A model generated the notes under the pieces. It saw only the letters and a program-made list of their open reading frames with translations, did not search any database and had not been told where the DNA came from. From Paenibacillus selenitireducens (GTDB taxonomy: Bacteria > Bacillota > Bacilli > Paenibacillales > Paenibacillaceae), in the NCBI RefSeq assembly GCF_002021565.1, contig NZ_MSZX01000003.1, positions 248,027 to 312,026 on the forward strand: a stretch of 64,000 nucleotides of DNA. Direction: 5' to 3'. This document shows positions 25,358 to 33,820 of the stretch, in pieces (within the stretch, counting starts at the first letter, position 1; each line of letters begins with the position of its first letter). Made by a program: the position numbers and the translations under genes.

Positions 25358-26336
25358 AGAGAAGCTAAGACAGGAGTATTTGCAGGAATCCAGACGCTTA
25401 GAGACCTTCCCCTCCCTCGACAGACATGTTCTGGACATCTACCGCAAGGAGATGAAGAAGAATAGAGGGATGGTCGATATGGCACGTAGGACGAAACTGC
25501 CGAAAATTGCTGCGGTATTGCTTATCGTAGGTTTGCTCTCCGGGTTTGCTTATGTAGGGGGAAAGCTGCTGTTCCAAGAGAATCAGGGCCCTTGGCGAGT
25601 AGAAGCCCGAACAAGCGGGGACAATTTCACATTACAGCATATTTCAGCGGAACAAATTCGAAGCAAAATGGCCGAAGTGAAATCAACGTTGGCTGCCGGG
25701 GAAGCTGCGGTCATTTATTTCGCGGACTTGGAGAAAGAGGCTAATCCTTTGCTTCGCCAGGTTCCAATGGTTGGGGTGAGTCAACCAGAATTGGTAAGCG
25801 ATTGGAATCAATGGCAGGGACGGTTGCAGGAGCACGATATTTCCGTTCCTGTCCCCCAAGTTATCGCGGGTCAGTTTACCTTTGAGGCAGGTCAATTGGG
25901 CAGCCCATTGGTGGGAGATTTGGATAAGGAAGGACTACGTATGCTGGATCAATTGAAACAGGAAAGCCAGGATACCGGGAACAGCATCGTATGGCAAAAA
26001 GTTCAGGGGTATAATCCAGTACTCGAAACCTACTCCTACACCTATCATTCAGAAGCCGGTGAACGACTATTTGTTACACTTGTTGAAGCACCTGCGGAGA
26101 AAATCTCGATGAAATTGACGCTTCCGGATTCAACAGCCTATGAGGAAGTGAGCATTCATGGCGTGAAAGCTCATTACACGAGCCATTCCCAGATGTTCTA
26201 TAGCGAATCGAACCAATACCAGGAGCTATTCTGGACGCAGACGTACGGGGAGCATAGTTATATGGTGAAGGTAGGTTCAGATTCTCCGAACATCACCAAA
26301 GCACAACTCATTCAAGCCGCGGAAAGTATACAATAA
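25347..26336 (+). CDS. Single-pass membrane protein, likely anti-sigma factor with large ectodomain
   Basis: 329 residues. A short basic cytosolic segment (about 1-50; QEYLQESRRLETFPSLDRHVLDIYRKEM) precedes one membrane helix (IAAVLLIVGLLSGFAYVGG, about 53-72) and a ~255-residue outer domain resembling the DUF4367-type domains of anti-sigma proteins (GERLFVTLVEAPAE, GVKAHYTSHSQMFYSESNQYQELFWTQ). GAGGGGAG precedes ATG 25347. It overlaps the ECF sigma gene and so probably inhibits it. The cytosolic part is shorter than a ZAS domain and has no zinc motif. Confidence 0.72.
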   Translation: MSIEEKLRQEYLQESRRLETFPSLDRHVLDIYRKEMKKNRGMVDMARRTKLPKIAAVLLIVGLLSGFAYVGGKLLFQENQGPWRVEARTSGDNFTLQHISAEQIRSKMAEVKSTLAAGEAAVIYFADLEKEANPLLRQVPMVGVSQPELVSDWNQWQGRLQEHDISVPVPQVIAGQFTFEAGQLGSPLVGDLDKEGLRMLDQLKQESQDTGNSIVWQKVQGYNPVLETYSYTYHSEAGERLFVTLVEAPAEKISMKLTLPDSTAYEEVSIHGVKAHYTSHSQMFYSESNQYQELFWTQTYGEHSYMVKVGSDSPNITKAQLIQAAESIQ

Positions 26337-26348
26337 AGGCAAAGCGTA

Positions 26349-26378
26349 AGCCAAAGCCAAAGCCAAAGCCAAAGCCAA
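26349..26378. repeat. Five tandem AGCCAA hexamers
   Basis: Five perfect AGCCAA copies run straight into the terminator stem at 26376. Confidence 0.9.
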
Positions 26379-26408
26379 AGAGCACCGGGCCAGTACCGGT
26401 GCTCTTTG
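26376..26408. terminator. Bidirectional terminator between anti-sigma and chemoreceptor genes
   Basis: CAAAGAGCACCGG (26376-26388) and CCGGTGCTCTTTG (26396-26408) are a perfect 13-bp stem with a 7-nt loop. Confidence 0.8.
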
Positions 26409-26422
26409 CTTTGTATAGTCGA

Positions 26423-28165
26423 TTATGCCTCTAACTTAAACTTTCTAATCTCCGTCTCTAAATCATGGGCCATATCACGAAGCACCGTAGCCGAACCTGA
26501 AATCTCCTGCATCATGGCTAGTTGCTCTTCGGAGGATGCCGCGACATTTTGGGAATTCTGTGAAGCATTTCGACCGATTCTTGCTAGTTCATCGAGGGAA
26601 GCGGCAACCTGTTCACTGCCAGCGGACATCTGCTCTGCTGCAGCCGATACCTCATATACTTGCTCATTGACGCTTTGCAGGGCACCTACGATATCCTGGA
26701 ATGTTTGTCCCGCCAGATGAACGGCTTTTGCGCCTTGGGTGACTTGAACCATACTGGTATTCATTGCGGTTGAAGCGTTATCGACATTCTCCACAATCCC
26801 ATGTAACAGCTCTGAAATCTGCTGTGAAGAATGATGGGATAATTCCGCCAGCTTCCGTACTTCATTCGCGACAACGGCAAATCCTTTGCCATGCTCACCA
26901 ACTCTAGCTGCTTCGATGGACGCATTGAGTGCCAGAAGGTTGGTTTGTGCCGCAATGTTCGTAATGATGCCTAGAATGCTGCCGATTTCTTGAGAACGAA
27001 GCTGTAGGTCAGCTAAAATCGTAACCGTTTCCGATACCGTTGTATGAATCGTCTCCATGTCTTGAACCGATTGACGAATGACCACGTTGCCTCGTTCGGC
27101 ATTTCCTGCGACCTCACTCGCGTGTTCAGATAGTTGTGAAGAGGATTCAGCAATACGCTGGACCCCTGCGGCCATTTCTTCTATCGCGATTTGGCTTTCC
27201 ATGGAAGACTGCATTTGAGTCTCGGAGCCTGTTGCTACTTCTTGAATCGAAGAGGCGATTTCCTCCGTTGCCTTTGATGTCTGATCTGCACTCATCATCA
27301 GGGCATTCGAAGAAGCCGAGACTTGAGATGAGGTCAATTGTACATTTTGTACGAGCTGACGGATATTATGAATCATGGTGTTGAAGTTCTCTGACAGAAT
27401 ACCGACCTCATCTTTATTTTTGACCGGAATTTCAACCGAGAGATCGCCTTCAGCCACTTGAATACTTAATTGGGATAGCTGGCGAATCGGACGAAGCGCA
27501 ATGCGTACAAGGAATATCGTTAGGGCAATGAAGAGAATGGCGATGCTTGTACCAATGATAATCGTATCGATTAGCGTAGCATTCTGGTCGGCTTTGAGGC
27601 TTGCATAGTTAAAGTCGATGCCGAAAATACCGACTTTCTTGCCTGTACTATCCGTAATCAAGCTTACGATACTCATCCATTGGCCGTATTCATCCGTGTA
27701 TACCTTGGATGCGGCATAGCCGTCTTTCTCCATTTGGCTCACCGCCTTCGCAAAGGCGCCTTTGGTCTCGTACACGGTACCTGATATCATGCCCGCATCG
27801 TATAATTCTTGGTTGCCAAGCAATAAGGTTAGCTTTTTGCTCTCGCCATTTGCCACGACATCAGGTAGATAGATATAGCTATTTGCGATCATTTTATTAT
27901 TTTTCACACTGTCTAGCTCACGCTGGAGCTGTAGAATCTCAGGGTCTTTCATCAGGGTATCTTTCCCGATTAAGGTTTTAGCCTTTTCAATAGTTGGAAT
28001 GCTCTGAGCTACTAGACTGTGCAGTGTCCATTCTAGGTTAAGCAATTCTGCATCCTGCTGACTTCGTAATCGAATCGAAGAGATGGTGGTTAACGCGCTT
28101 CCCATGAGGAAGAACAGAATCGACAGAATGATAATCGATTTAAACACTAAGCTTTTTTGTTTCAT
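26423..28165 (-). CDS. Methyl-accepting chemotaxis protein
   Basis: 580 residues. Membrane helix 1 is near 10-30 ([24 protein letters not shown]), an extracellular single-dCache-like sensor follows (about 31-205), then helix 2 ([20 protein letters not shown]), a HAMP domain ([22 protein letters not shown]) and the signalling domain with the conserved hairpin tip ([48 protein letters not shown]). It clusters at the membrane with CheA/CheW and steers motility. No chemotaxis genes are nearby. Ligand unknown. A GGGGG site 7 nt upstream supports the start. Confidence 0.95.
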   Translation of the reverse strand: MKQKSLVFKSIIILSILFFLMGSALTTISSIRLRSQQDAELLNLEWTLHSLVAQSIPTIEKAKTLIGKDTLMKDPEILQLQRELDSVKNNKMIANSYIYLPDVVANGESKKLTLLLGNQELYDAGMISGTVYETKGAFAKAVSQMEKDGYAASKVYTDEYGQWMSIVSLITDSTGKKVGIFGIDFNYASLKADQNATLIDTIIIGTSIAILFIALTIFLVRIALRPIRQLSQLSIQVAEGDLSVEIPVKNKDEVGILSENFNTMIHNIRQLVQNVQLTSSQVSASSNALMMSADQTSKATEEIASSIQEVATGSETQMQSSMESQIAIEEMAAGVQRIAESSSQLSEHASEVAGNAERGNVVIRQSVQDMETIHTTVSETVTILADLQLRSQEIGSILGIITNIAAQTNLLALNASIEAARVGEHGKGFAVVANEVRKLAELSHHSSQQISELLHGIVENVDNASTAMNTSMVQVTQGAKAVHLAGQTFQDIVGALQSVNEQVYEVSAAAEQMSAGSEQVAASLDELARIGRNASQNSQNVAASSEEQLAMMQEISGSATVLRDMAHDLETEIRKFKLEA

Positions 28166-28442
28166 GAACAGGCCCCCGGATTCTATGAAGTATATTTCAT
28201 ATTTGTAATGAATTTATTATCGTCATTTTATCGCGGGATTGTTACGGGAAAATGGGCTTCTTTGAAAATAATGAGGGCGCAGAAACCTGCGCGAGTAGAC
28301 TGATATTATATGTGCTTTACCTGTATGGAAAGTCAAAAAGGATTTGGCGTGTTTTCCCCTCAGAATCGGGATCAGGGGATTTACGAAAATGTAGGGTGGG
28401 ATTTTACGGTAACGCCACAATCGCAAGCGTCGACGGTCGTAT
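28166..28442. other. Intergenic region with the chemoreceptor promoter
   Basis: 277 bp between the divergent chemoreceptor and the solute-binding-protein remnant. No gene is supportable. A hairpin AACCTGCGCGA-type region near 28280 and a GC-rich stretch near 28360-28460 are present; no known riboswitch was recognised. Confidence 0.4.
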
Positions 28443-28667
28443 TTGGACTCGGCATGTGGCGATAAATCTGGTATTACGAAATATCCAGATTTGAAACCTG
28501 TATTTGATAACATGGAGAAAGCAGGCTTGCCTTTTGCCTATCCAGAACAGACCAAAGCATTCCAAGCGGACCTTTCAAAAGGTGTGGAAGAGATTATCTT
28601 CAAAGGCGGCAAGAAGCCTGTCAAAGAATTGCTGGATGAATTACAGAAGAAATATGGTCAGAACTAA
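28443..28667 (+). pseudogene. C-terminal remnant of an extracellular solute-binding protein
   Basis: The 74-residue frame reads like the last part of a family 1 (sugar ABC) binding protein: DKSGITKYPDLKPVFDNME, LPFAYPEQTKAFQADLSKGVEEIIFKGGK and KELLDELQKKYGQN at the C-terminus. The other roughly 350-400 residues, the signal peptide and any permease genes are missing, and no ribosome-binding site precedes it. It lies in a decayed, repeat-containing stretch and is followed by a terminator, so it is most likely a deletion remnant. Confidence 0.65.
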
Positions 28668-28781
28668 TTAAGATAGCGGACCGACCAATATGACGATCAC
28701 GATCGATGGTGTGAAGTATGCAGTAAGCGGATCATAAACCATGGGAAGTAGAAGAAAGACACCCTTATGAGGTGCCTTCAG

Positions 28782-28827
28782 AGTGTCGATAAAGTCCAGA
28801 GGACTTTTCGGCACTTTATTTTTTTGG
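28782..28827 (+). terminator. Terminator-like hairpin before repeat element B
   Basis: AGTGTCGATAAAGTCC (28782-28797) pairs with GGACTTTTCGGCACT (28801-28815) with wobble pairs, then a T-rich run. It may have ended the transcript of the decayed binding-protein gene. Confidence 0.65.
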
Positions 28828-28858
28828 TGATCTCGTTTCGTAGAAGTAAAATCAATTT

Positions 28859-29285
28859 AAAACGATCTATAACAATGATGAAGATGAATGCAGTTTGCTA
28901 TGTTGTTAAAATCCAGTACAGGTGGGGAAAAAGTACTTGTGGTGGTGCTATATTGGATAAATCCATTAACTTCGCCGTTTTCAGTACGATTTCACACTCT
29001 ATACTGGATAAATCCAATAGAATGTGCTGAAAATGCCTCTAAAATGCTGATTTTCCCCCTCTATATTGGAAACGTCCAGTATAGGTGCGCGTTTTAGTGC
29101 TGGTAGTGAAGCTATGTTGGATAAATCCATTTTAGGTACGCGAATTCGTGTTGGTGGCAAAGTAATATTGGATTATCCAAAATCGCCATAATTCTCAATT
29201 CATGGCTCTATAGGAAAACTTGCTTGTTTAGGGTGAAGGCCCTTTTTTACGTGCCCTCCAAAAAAACGGGGGTTTCTCGACAGCC
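28859..29285. repeat. Dispersed repeat element, copy B (~427 bp)
   Basis: Highly similar throughout to 60036-60472 in the same orientation, both starting AAAACGATCTATAAC and ending TTTCTCGACAGCCT. Inside, palindromic cores lie at 28954 and 29005 (TGGATAAATCCA), 29067 (TGGAAACGTCCA), 29118 (TGGATAAATCCA) and 29169 (TGGATTATCCA), at spacings of 51, 62, 51 and 51 bp. The DNA between cores is also related (AGGTnCGCG, CTGGTGGTG-like words). No transposase or convincing open frame is present. Together with 28668-28858 and 29286-29335 this 668-bp stretch has no gene. Confidence 0.88.
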
Positions 29286-29335
29286 TTCTTTATCTCAATA
29301 CCCCTCGTTTCAACTCTTCTGAGTAGGTCTTTTCT

Positions 29336-30469
29336 TTAGTACTGCTGTTTGTTTGGGGTTTCGAAGACGTCTGTAAGCAGATTTTGGATAACTGGCAGCA
29401 GATGATGGGCCATACGATGGAAGCCCAAATCGGTCGGATGAATGCCGTCAACCGTGCATTCGGCGAAATCTTCTCCTAGCAAATCCCCACCATCGAGAAA
29501 ATGAACATGCCTGTCGCCGCTCTGTCGCAACTGTTCGACTATTTCCATCTGAATATGTCTCATTCGGTGCCTTCGATTCTCGGCATCGGTGGAAAAGCAT
29601 TCGGCTGCGTTGCGGATCTTAGATAGGACGAGGATTGGAGTCGTCGTATGCTTACTCCGTAATATACGGATAAATTCAGGTAGAGTCGCCTCCATTCGCT
29701 CATACGTACCCACGTTCGCTTCATAGTCCAGTACGAACAAGGCCGGATTATCGATTTCACTGATGACCTTGGCAACCTCGGGTTCGCCTCTTCCGTTACC
29801 GGAAAAGCCAAGATTAATAAATTCTAGCGGAATGGAGCGGCTCAAAATATGGGGGTACGCCATCCCTGGGCGGTTCGCGCATCCTCCTTGAGTGATGGAA
29901 GTGCCGTAGATGACAATACGCTTATCACTGATGTAGGCAGGCACCTCACTTACTTCTGCGTCGGGATCAACGCCGATCCAGATTTCCTCTACGCCTTGAT
30001 AAAGGGGGAAGTAGAGTGTTATACACTGTTGCCGTTTCGTGGGCAACTCGAATAGCATCGATTCGTACTCCGTTTTTGTATGATCGAATCGGGTTGTGCT
30101 GCAGTAGCGCTGCTGTCCGATTTCGCCGATATAGCAATCGAATCCGCACTGACCGGTCGCGGCCATATGATACATGTTTCCGATGCCTGACAATTTTACT
30201 TTGATGGACAGTTTGGAGGAATTTGTTTGAAAGCGGATCTGCCCGCCTGCGGTGCAATTAGCCAATTCATTTACCTGCTGTGGTAATGAGGCGGATGGAG
30301 CTGCGGGCAACCTACGATACTTGTTGTCCTGTTCGAACCAGTAAAAACCTGCAAGATGAAAAGGTTTATCTTTCGGAGACAACCACTTCAGTGGTTCGTC
30401 ACCTACCTGTCTAATCGCCATATTCGGATCAAGCTTCACTGCATTAATACCTGTGGTTTGTTCCGACAT
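29336..30469 (-). CDS. SGNH/GDSL hydrolase with N-terminal GxDLY-like domain
   Basis: 377 residues. The N-terminal half (about 20-180) is a beta-rich domain with CGFDCYIGEIG, a variant of the GxDLY motif. The catalytic SGNH domain has block I YGTSITQGG (nucleophile Ser), GFSGNGRGE (Gly and Asn blocks) and DGIHPTDLGFHRMA (Asp and His). It is probably a carbohydrate esterase. No signal peptide is visible, so it appears cytosolic and may act on imported oligosaccharides. GGGAG 10 nt upstream supports the start. It is isolated between repeat element B and a divergent kinase-like gene. Confidence 0.82.
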   Translation of the reverse strand: MSEQTTGINAVKLDPNMAIRQVGDEPLKWLSPKDKPFHLAGFYWFEQDNKYRRLPAAPSASLPQQVNELANCTAGGQIRFQTNSSKLSIKVKLSGIGNMYHMAATGQCGFDCYIGEIGQQRYCSTTRFDHTKTEYESMLFELPTKRQQCITLYFPLYQGVEEIWIGVDPDAEVSEVPAYISDKRIVIYGTSITQGGCANRPGMAYPHILSRSIPLEFINLGFSGNGRGEPEVAKVISEIDNPALFVLDYEANVGTYERMEATLPEFIRILRSKHTTTPILVLSKIRNAAECFSTDAENRRHRMRHIQMEIVEQLRQSGDRHVHFLDGGDLLGEDFAECTVDGIHPTDLGFHRMAHHLLPVIQNLLTDVFETPNKQQY

Positions 30470-30544
30470 TGTCCATCATCTCCCGTTTCCCTTAGCTTTT
30501 CGAGAAAATAATGCCTGATTTCTGCGGGGTTGTCAATATATTCC

Positions 30545-30559
30545 TTCCATGCCATGGAA
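30545..30559. promoter_or_regulatory. Palindrome in the promoter region of the P-loop kinase gene
   Basis: TTCCATG-C-CATGGAA is a 7-1-7 perfect palindrome at the place expected for a -35 box, just before TATAAT at 30565-30570. It could be an operator; the regulator is unknown. Confidence 0.4.
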
Positions 30560-30604
30560 CGAGGTATAATTAGTATAGAATGGGAACCAAAAAACTAACA
30601 CTTC

Positions 30605-30624
30605 ATTTGTGCGACGGCACAAAT
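30605..30624 (+). promoter_or_regulatory. Perfect 8-4-8 dyad in the 5' leader
   Basis: ATTTGTGCGACGGCACAAAT lies between the -10 box and the ribosome-binding site of the P-loop kinase gene. It may be an operator or an mRNA hairpin with a stable loop. Confidence 0.45.
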
Positions 30625-30651
30625 CATCCATACATAGGGGAGAAAAAGAAA

Positions 30652-31179
30652 ATGCAGCCAACCAAAGACAAGCATGTCGTCTACCTCCTATCCGGTCCTT
30701 GCGGGGTAGGGAAATCTACGGTATCGAAGATGCTCTCTCAAGAGCTGAAGCACGCGGCGTTAATCGTCGGTGACAATATTATGCACATGTTCGAAGAAGG
30801 GTATGAACCGCCGTGGGAGAAGAGATTATCGCTCACATGGGACAATATTACAGCCCTTACGCGCAATTTCATTTCGCAAGATATTGACGTGATCATTGAT
30901 TATGTTGTCGAAGATGAGTTAGAATGGTTCTGCCAAAATCTAGCCGACTTGACCGTGGATATCAAATATGTGGTACTTCGCGCAAATGAGGACACGCTAA
31001 TCGAGAGATTGAACCAACGTGGGAATCAGGAGTTGATCAATCGCTCTTTATTTTTGCTTAGACAGCTAGAAGGGGCGGTGCATAATCAGCCCTATCTATT
31101 AGATACAACGGTGAAGGAGCCTGCGGCGATTGTAAAGGAAGTGCTGGACCGCGAACCGTTGCCGCTCCCATTGCTATAA
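30652..31179 (+). CDS. P-loop NTPase, small-molecule kinase-like (AAA_18 type)
   Basis: 175 residues with Walker A LSGPCGVGKST near 13-23, an acidic VGDN segment near 44, a Walker-B-like DVIIDYV near 82-88, and a lid region with Arg residues (RANEDTLIERLNQRGNQEL). This is the layout of gluconate, shikimate or APS kinase-like proteins acting on small molecules or nucleic-acid ends in the cytosol. ATG 30652 is preferred because AGGGGAG at 30636-30642 precedes it; an upstream ATG at 30580 would lie at the promoter. Substrate unknown. Confidence 0.75.
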   Translation: MQPTKDKHVVYLLSGPCGVGKSTVSKMLSQELKHAALIVGDNIMHMFEEGYEPPWEKRLSLTWDNITALTRNFISQDIDVIIDYVVEDELEWFCQNLADLTVDIKYVVLRANEDTLIERLNQRGNQELINRSLFLLRQLEGAVHNQPYLLDTTVKEPAAIVKEVLDREPLPLPLL

Positions 31180-31259
31180 CGATTTATCTTGATAATTACC
31201 AACGTAGGAGTCTTGGTACTGGATAGATTTACTTCATGGCATCTAGAAAGGACAGAACA

Positions 31260-32096
31260 ATGAAAAAACGCATCATGGACATTTTTATCATTATGATCGG
31301 AGCATTGATATTTGCCTTGGCTGTCAATTTGTTCGTTATCCCGAACGAATTTGGTGAAGGCGGCGTAACAGGGCTTACGATTATTCTGTATTACCTGTTC
31401 CAGTGGTCTCCGGGGCTTGTCAGCTTAATCTTGAACGCCATCTTATTAGTTGTAGGTTATAAATTCCTGGATAAGCGAACGACCATTTATACGATTATTG
31501 CTGTCGTATTTAATTCACTCTTCCTCCATCTGACAGAACACTGGCATATCGAGTCGAATGAATTGATCATTAATGCGATCTTTGCCGGGGTTTTTGCCGG
31601 AGTAGGGATTGGATTGATTATTCGGGTTGGCGGCACGACGGCAGGGTCGACCATTCTAGCCCGTATTATGAACAAGTATCTGGATTGGAATGTCAGCTAT
31701 GCACTCTTGTTCTTTGATCTGATCGTCGCCTTCTCTTCGTATTTCATTATTGGCGCACAGAGTCTGATGTTCACGATCGTGCTGCTCTATGTCGGCACCA
31801 AGGTCATGGACTTTATTATTGAAGGGGTCAACCCGAAAAAGGCCATTACGATTGTATCTAAGCAGCAGAATGAGATCGCCGAGCAAGTGAATATCGTGAT
31901 GGATCGTGGTGTTACAGTGCTCTACGGCCACGGGCATTATACGAAGGACCCGAAAGAGATCCTATACATCGTCATTAGCAAACAGGAAGTCAGCACGTTG
32001 AAGAAAATCGTCAAAGCCATCGATAAAGATGCCTTTATTACCATTCATGACGTACGCGATGTGTTCGGTGAAGGATTCGTCGATATTTCGAAATAA
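31260..32096 (+). CDS. YitT family membrane protein (DUF161-DUF2179)
   Basis: 278 residues: five or six membrane segments (about 5-170), including EFGEGGVTGLTIILYYL and RVGGTTAGSTILARIMNK, followed by a cytosolic DUF2179 domain (KAITIVSKQQNEIAEQVNIVMDRGVTVLYGHGHYTKDPKEILYIVISKQEVSTLKKIV). The family is universal in Bacillales with several paralogues per genome; its transport role is not established. AGAAAGGA at 31245-31252 supports ATG 31260, not 31236. Expressed alone. Confidence 0.9.
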   Translation: MKKRIMDIFIIMIGALIFALAVNLFVIPNEFGEGGVTGLTIILYYLFQWSPGLVSLILNAILLVVGYKFLDKRTTIYTIIAVVFNSLFLHLTEHWHIESNELIINAIFAGVFAGVGIGLIIRVGGTTAGSTILARIMNKYLDWNVSYALLFFDLIVAFSSYFIIGAQSLMFTIVLLYVGTKVMDFIIEGVNPKKAITIVSKQQNEIAEQVNIVMDRGVTVLYGHGHYTKDPKEILYIVISKQEVSTLKKIVKAIDKDAFITIHDVRDVFGEGFVDISK

Positions 32097-32186
32097 TATC
32101 CGTGTATGTGTGTCCCCTTGTTTAAAACAATGAATTCTGGGACAATAAAAGAATGAATTTGAAAGTTTTGAAAAGAGGACAACTAC

Positions 32187-33257
32187 ATGAATAAACCATC
32201 CATCTATGGATTAACATTAGATCAATTATATGCCTGGCTGGCGGAACGTGGTCACAGCAAGTATCGCGCGTCGCAAGTCTGGGATTGGTTATATCGGAAG
32301 CGGGTGACGGACTTCGCGGCCATGGAAGATGTTCATCCTGAATGTATACAATTATTGGCTGAATCATTTGCTATCCTGACCTTAGATGAGCACGTTAAGC
32401 AAGAATCAGCGGATGGAACCATCAAGTTTTTATTTAGGCTGCAAGACGGGAATTTGATTGAAACGGTACTCATGCGCCATAAGTTCGGTTTATCTGTATG
32501 TGTGACGACACAAGTGGGGTGCAATATCGGTTGCAGCTTCTGTGCAAGCGGGTTGTTAGCGAAAAGCCGTGACTTAACCAGCGGCGAGATCGTGGAGCAA
32601 ATCATGAAGGTGCAGCTTCATCTGGATCAAACAGGTCAAGGCGAGAAGGTCAGTCACCTCGTCGTGATGGGAATCGGTGAGCCGTTCGACAACTTCAAGA
32701 ACCTGATTGATTTCATCAAAGTCGTTATTGATCATAAAGGATTAGCGATTGGTGCAAGACATATTACGGTGTCAACGAGCGGCCTTGCGGGAAAAATAAA
32801 GGAGTTCGCGGACCTGGATCTTCGGGTGAACTTGGCTATTTCCTTGCACGCGCCGAATAATGAACTGCGGACACGGATTATGAAGATCAACCGCGCGATT
32901 CCGATTGAGGAATTGATGGTAGCGATTGAATACTTCCTAGATAAGACGAATCAGCGGATTACGATTGAATACATTTTACTCAAAGATGTCAATGATCAGG
33001 TAGAACATGCGCTTGAGCTGGCTGAGTTGATCAAGGCTCGCCCAAGACTGGCTAAGCTTGCCAATGTGAACTTGATCCCATACAATCCAGTAGATGAGCA
33101 CAGCCAATATCAACGAAGTGCGCAGGAATCCGTGCGTGCGTTCTACGATGTGATGAAGAAGCAGGGCGTCAGTGTGAGTGTGCGTCTGGAGCATGGAACA
33201 GATATTGATGCGGCTTGCGGTCAGCTGCGAAGCAAACAAATTAAGAAAGCGGAGTAG
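32187..33257 (+). CDS. rlmN: 23S rRNA (adenine2503-C2)-methyltransferase, radical SAM
   Basis: 356 residues. The radical-SAM cluster ligands are Cys112, Cys116 and Cys119 ([13 protein letters not shown]). The methyl-carrying Cys lies in DIDAACGQL near residue 347, and [10 protein letters not shown] and HITVSTSGL are present. It methylates A2503 of 23S rRNA and some tRNAs, using two SAM molecules. The C-terminal region ([24 protein letters not shown]) differs from B. subtilis RlmN, so this may be a paralogue; it lacks the N-terminal hallmarks of Cfr, but a Cfr-like activity cannot be excluded by eye. GreA follows 14 bp downstream. Confidence 0.9.
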   Translation: MNKPSIYGLTLDQLYAWLAERGHSKYRASQVWDWLYRKRVTDFAAMEDVHPECIQLLAESFAILTLDEHVKQESADGTIKFLFRLQDGNLIETVLMRHKFGLSVCVTTQVGCNIGCSFCASGLLAKSRDLTSGEIVEQIMKVQLHLDQTGQGEKVSHLVVMGIGEPFDNFKNLIDFIKVVIDHKGLAIGARHITVSTSGLAGKIKEFADLDLRVNLAISLHAPNNELRTRIMKINRAIPIEELMVAIEYFLDKTNQRITIEYILLKDVNDQVEHALELAELIKARPRLAKLANVNLIPYNPVDEHSQYQRSAQESVRAFYDVMKKQGVSVSVRLEHGTDIDAACGQLRSKQIKKAE

Positions 33258-33271
33258 GAGTTGTAGCAACG

Positions 33272-33745
33272 ATGGCGAAAGAAGAAGTGATTGTAACTCA
33301 AGAAGGTCTGGAAAAATTGGAGGCCGAGCTTGAAGAATTGAAATACGTGAAGCGCAAAGAAATCTCGGAACGGATTAAGATAGCCCTTGGCTATGGTGAT
33401 TTAAAGGAAAATAGTGAATACCATTCCGCGAAGAATGATCAGGCGTTTATGGAGACAAGGATTCTTATCATCGAAAAAATGCTCAAAAAGGCACGCGTGA
33501 TCGACGCCGACAGTCTGGATAATTCGAAAGTTCATATCGGTTCGACCGTGCTTCTGAATGATCTTGAATTTGCCGAGAAGATCGAGTATCGTATTGTCGG
33601 TACAGAAGAAGCCGATGTATTGGATAACAAAATTTCATATGAAAGCCCGTTAGGCAAGGAATTAATCGGGAAAAAAGTTGGCGATGTGGTTAACGTCGAT
33701 GCCCCGATGGGCGTCATTAAATATGAATTGCTTGAGATTAAGTAG
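33272..33745 (+). CDS. greA: Transcription elongation factor GreA
   Basis: 157 residues, the exact family length. The N-terminal coiled coil (ITQEGLEKLEAELEELKYVKRKEI-like, residues about 5-75) carries the acidic tip (LKENSEYHSAKNDQ). The C-terminal FKBP-like domain has YRIVGTEEADVLDNKISYESPLGKELIGKKVGDVV. It binds RNA polymerase and stimulates cleavage of backtracked RNA. AGGAG lies at 33256-33260. It is cotranscribed with rlmN and ends at a strong terminator. Confidence 0.97.
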   Translation: MAKEEVIVTQEGLEKLEAELEELKYVKRKEISERIKIALGYGDLKENSEYHSAKNDQAFMETRILIIEKMLKKARVIDADSLDNSKVHIGSTVLLNDLEFAEKIEYRIVGTEEADVLDNKISYESPLGKELIGKKVGDVVNVDAPMGVIKYELLEIK

Positions 33746-33757
33746 AGTTGAATAGGG

Positions 33758-33800
33758 AAGACCCGTGTAGCTGCGTGTGGCAGACGCGGGTCTTTTATTT
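33758..33800 (+). terminator. Terminator after greA
   Basis: AAGACCCGTG (33758-33767) pairs with CGCGGGTCTT (33785-33794) with a wobble pair, followed by a T-rich run. Confidence 0.8.
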
Positions 33801-33820
33801 TATGCAGGAAGAGGTGGAAT

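Noticed and set aside
28166-28442. c-di-GMP riboswitch before the chemoreceptor gene
   Set aside because: The GC-rich leader lacks the conserved GEMM sequences on the minus strand.
28954-29179. CRISPR-like pattern of short palindromic repeats at about 51-bp spacing (also 60129-60354)
   Set aside because: The repeat core is only about 12 bp and varies, the intervening DNA is related between units, and the whole element occurs twice; no cas genes are present.
32187-33257. Cfr-type antibiotic-resistance methyltransferase
   Set aside because: Overall pattern and N-terminus follow RlmN more closely than Cfr; a paralogue with altered role remains possible but unsupported.
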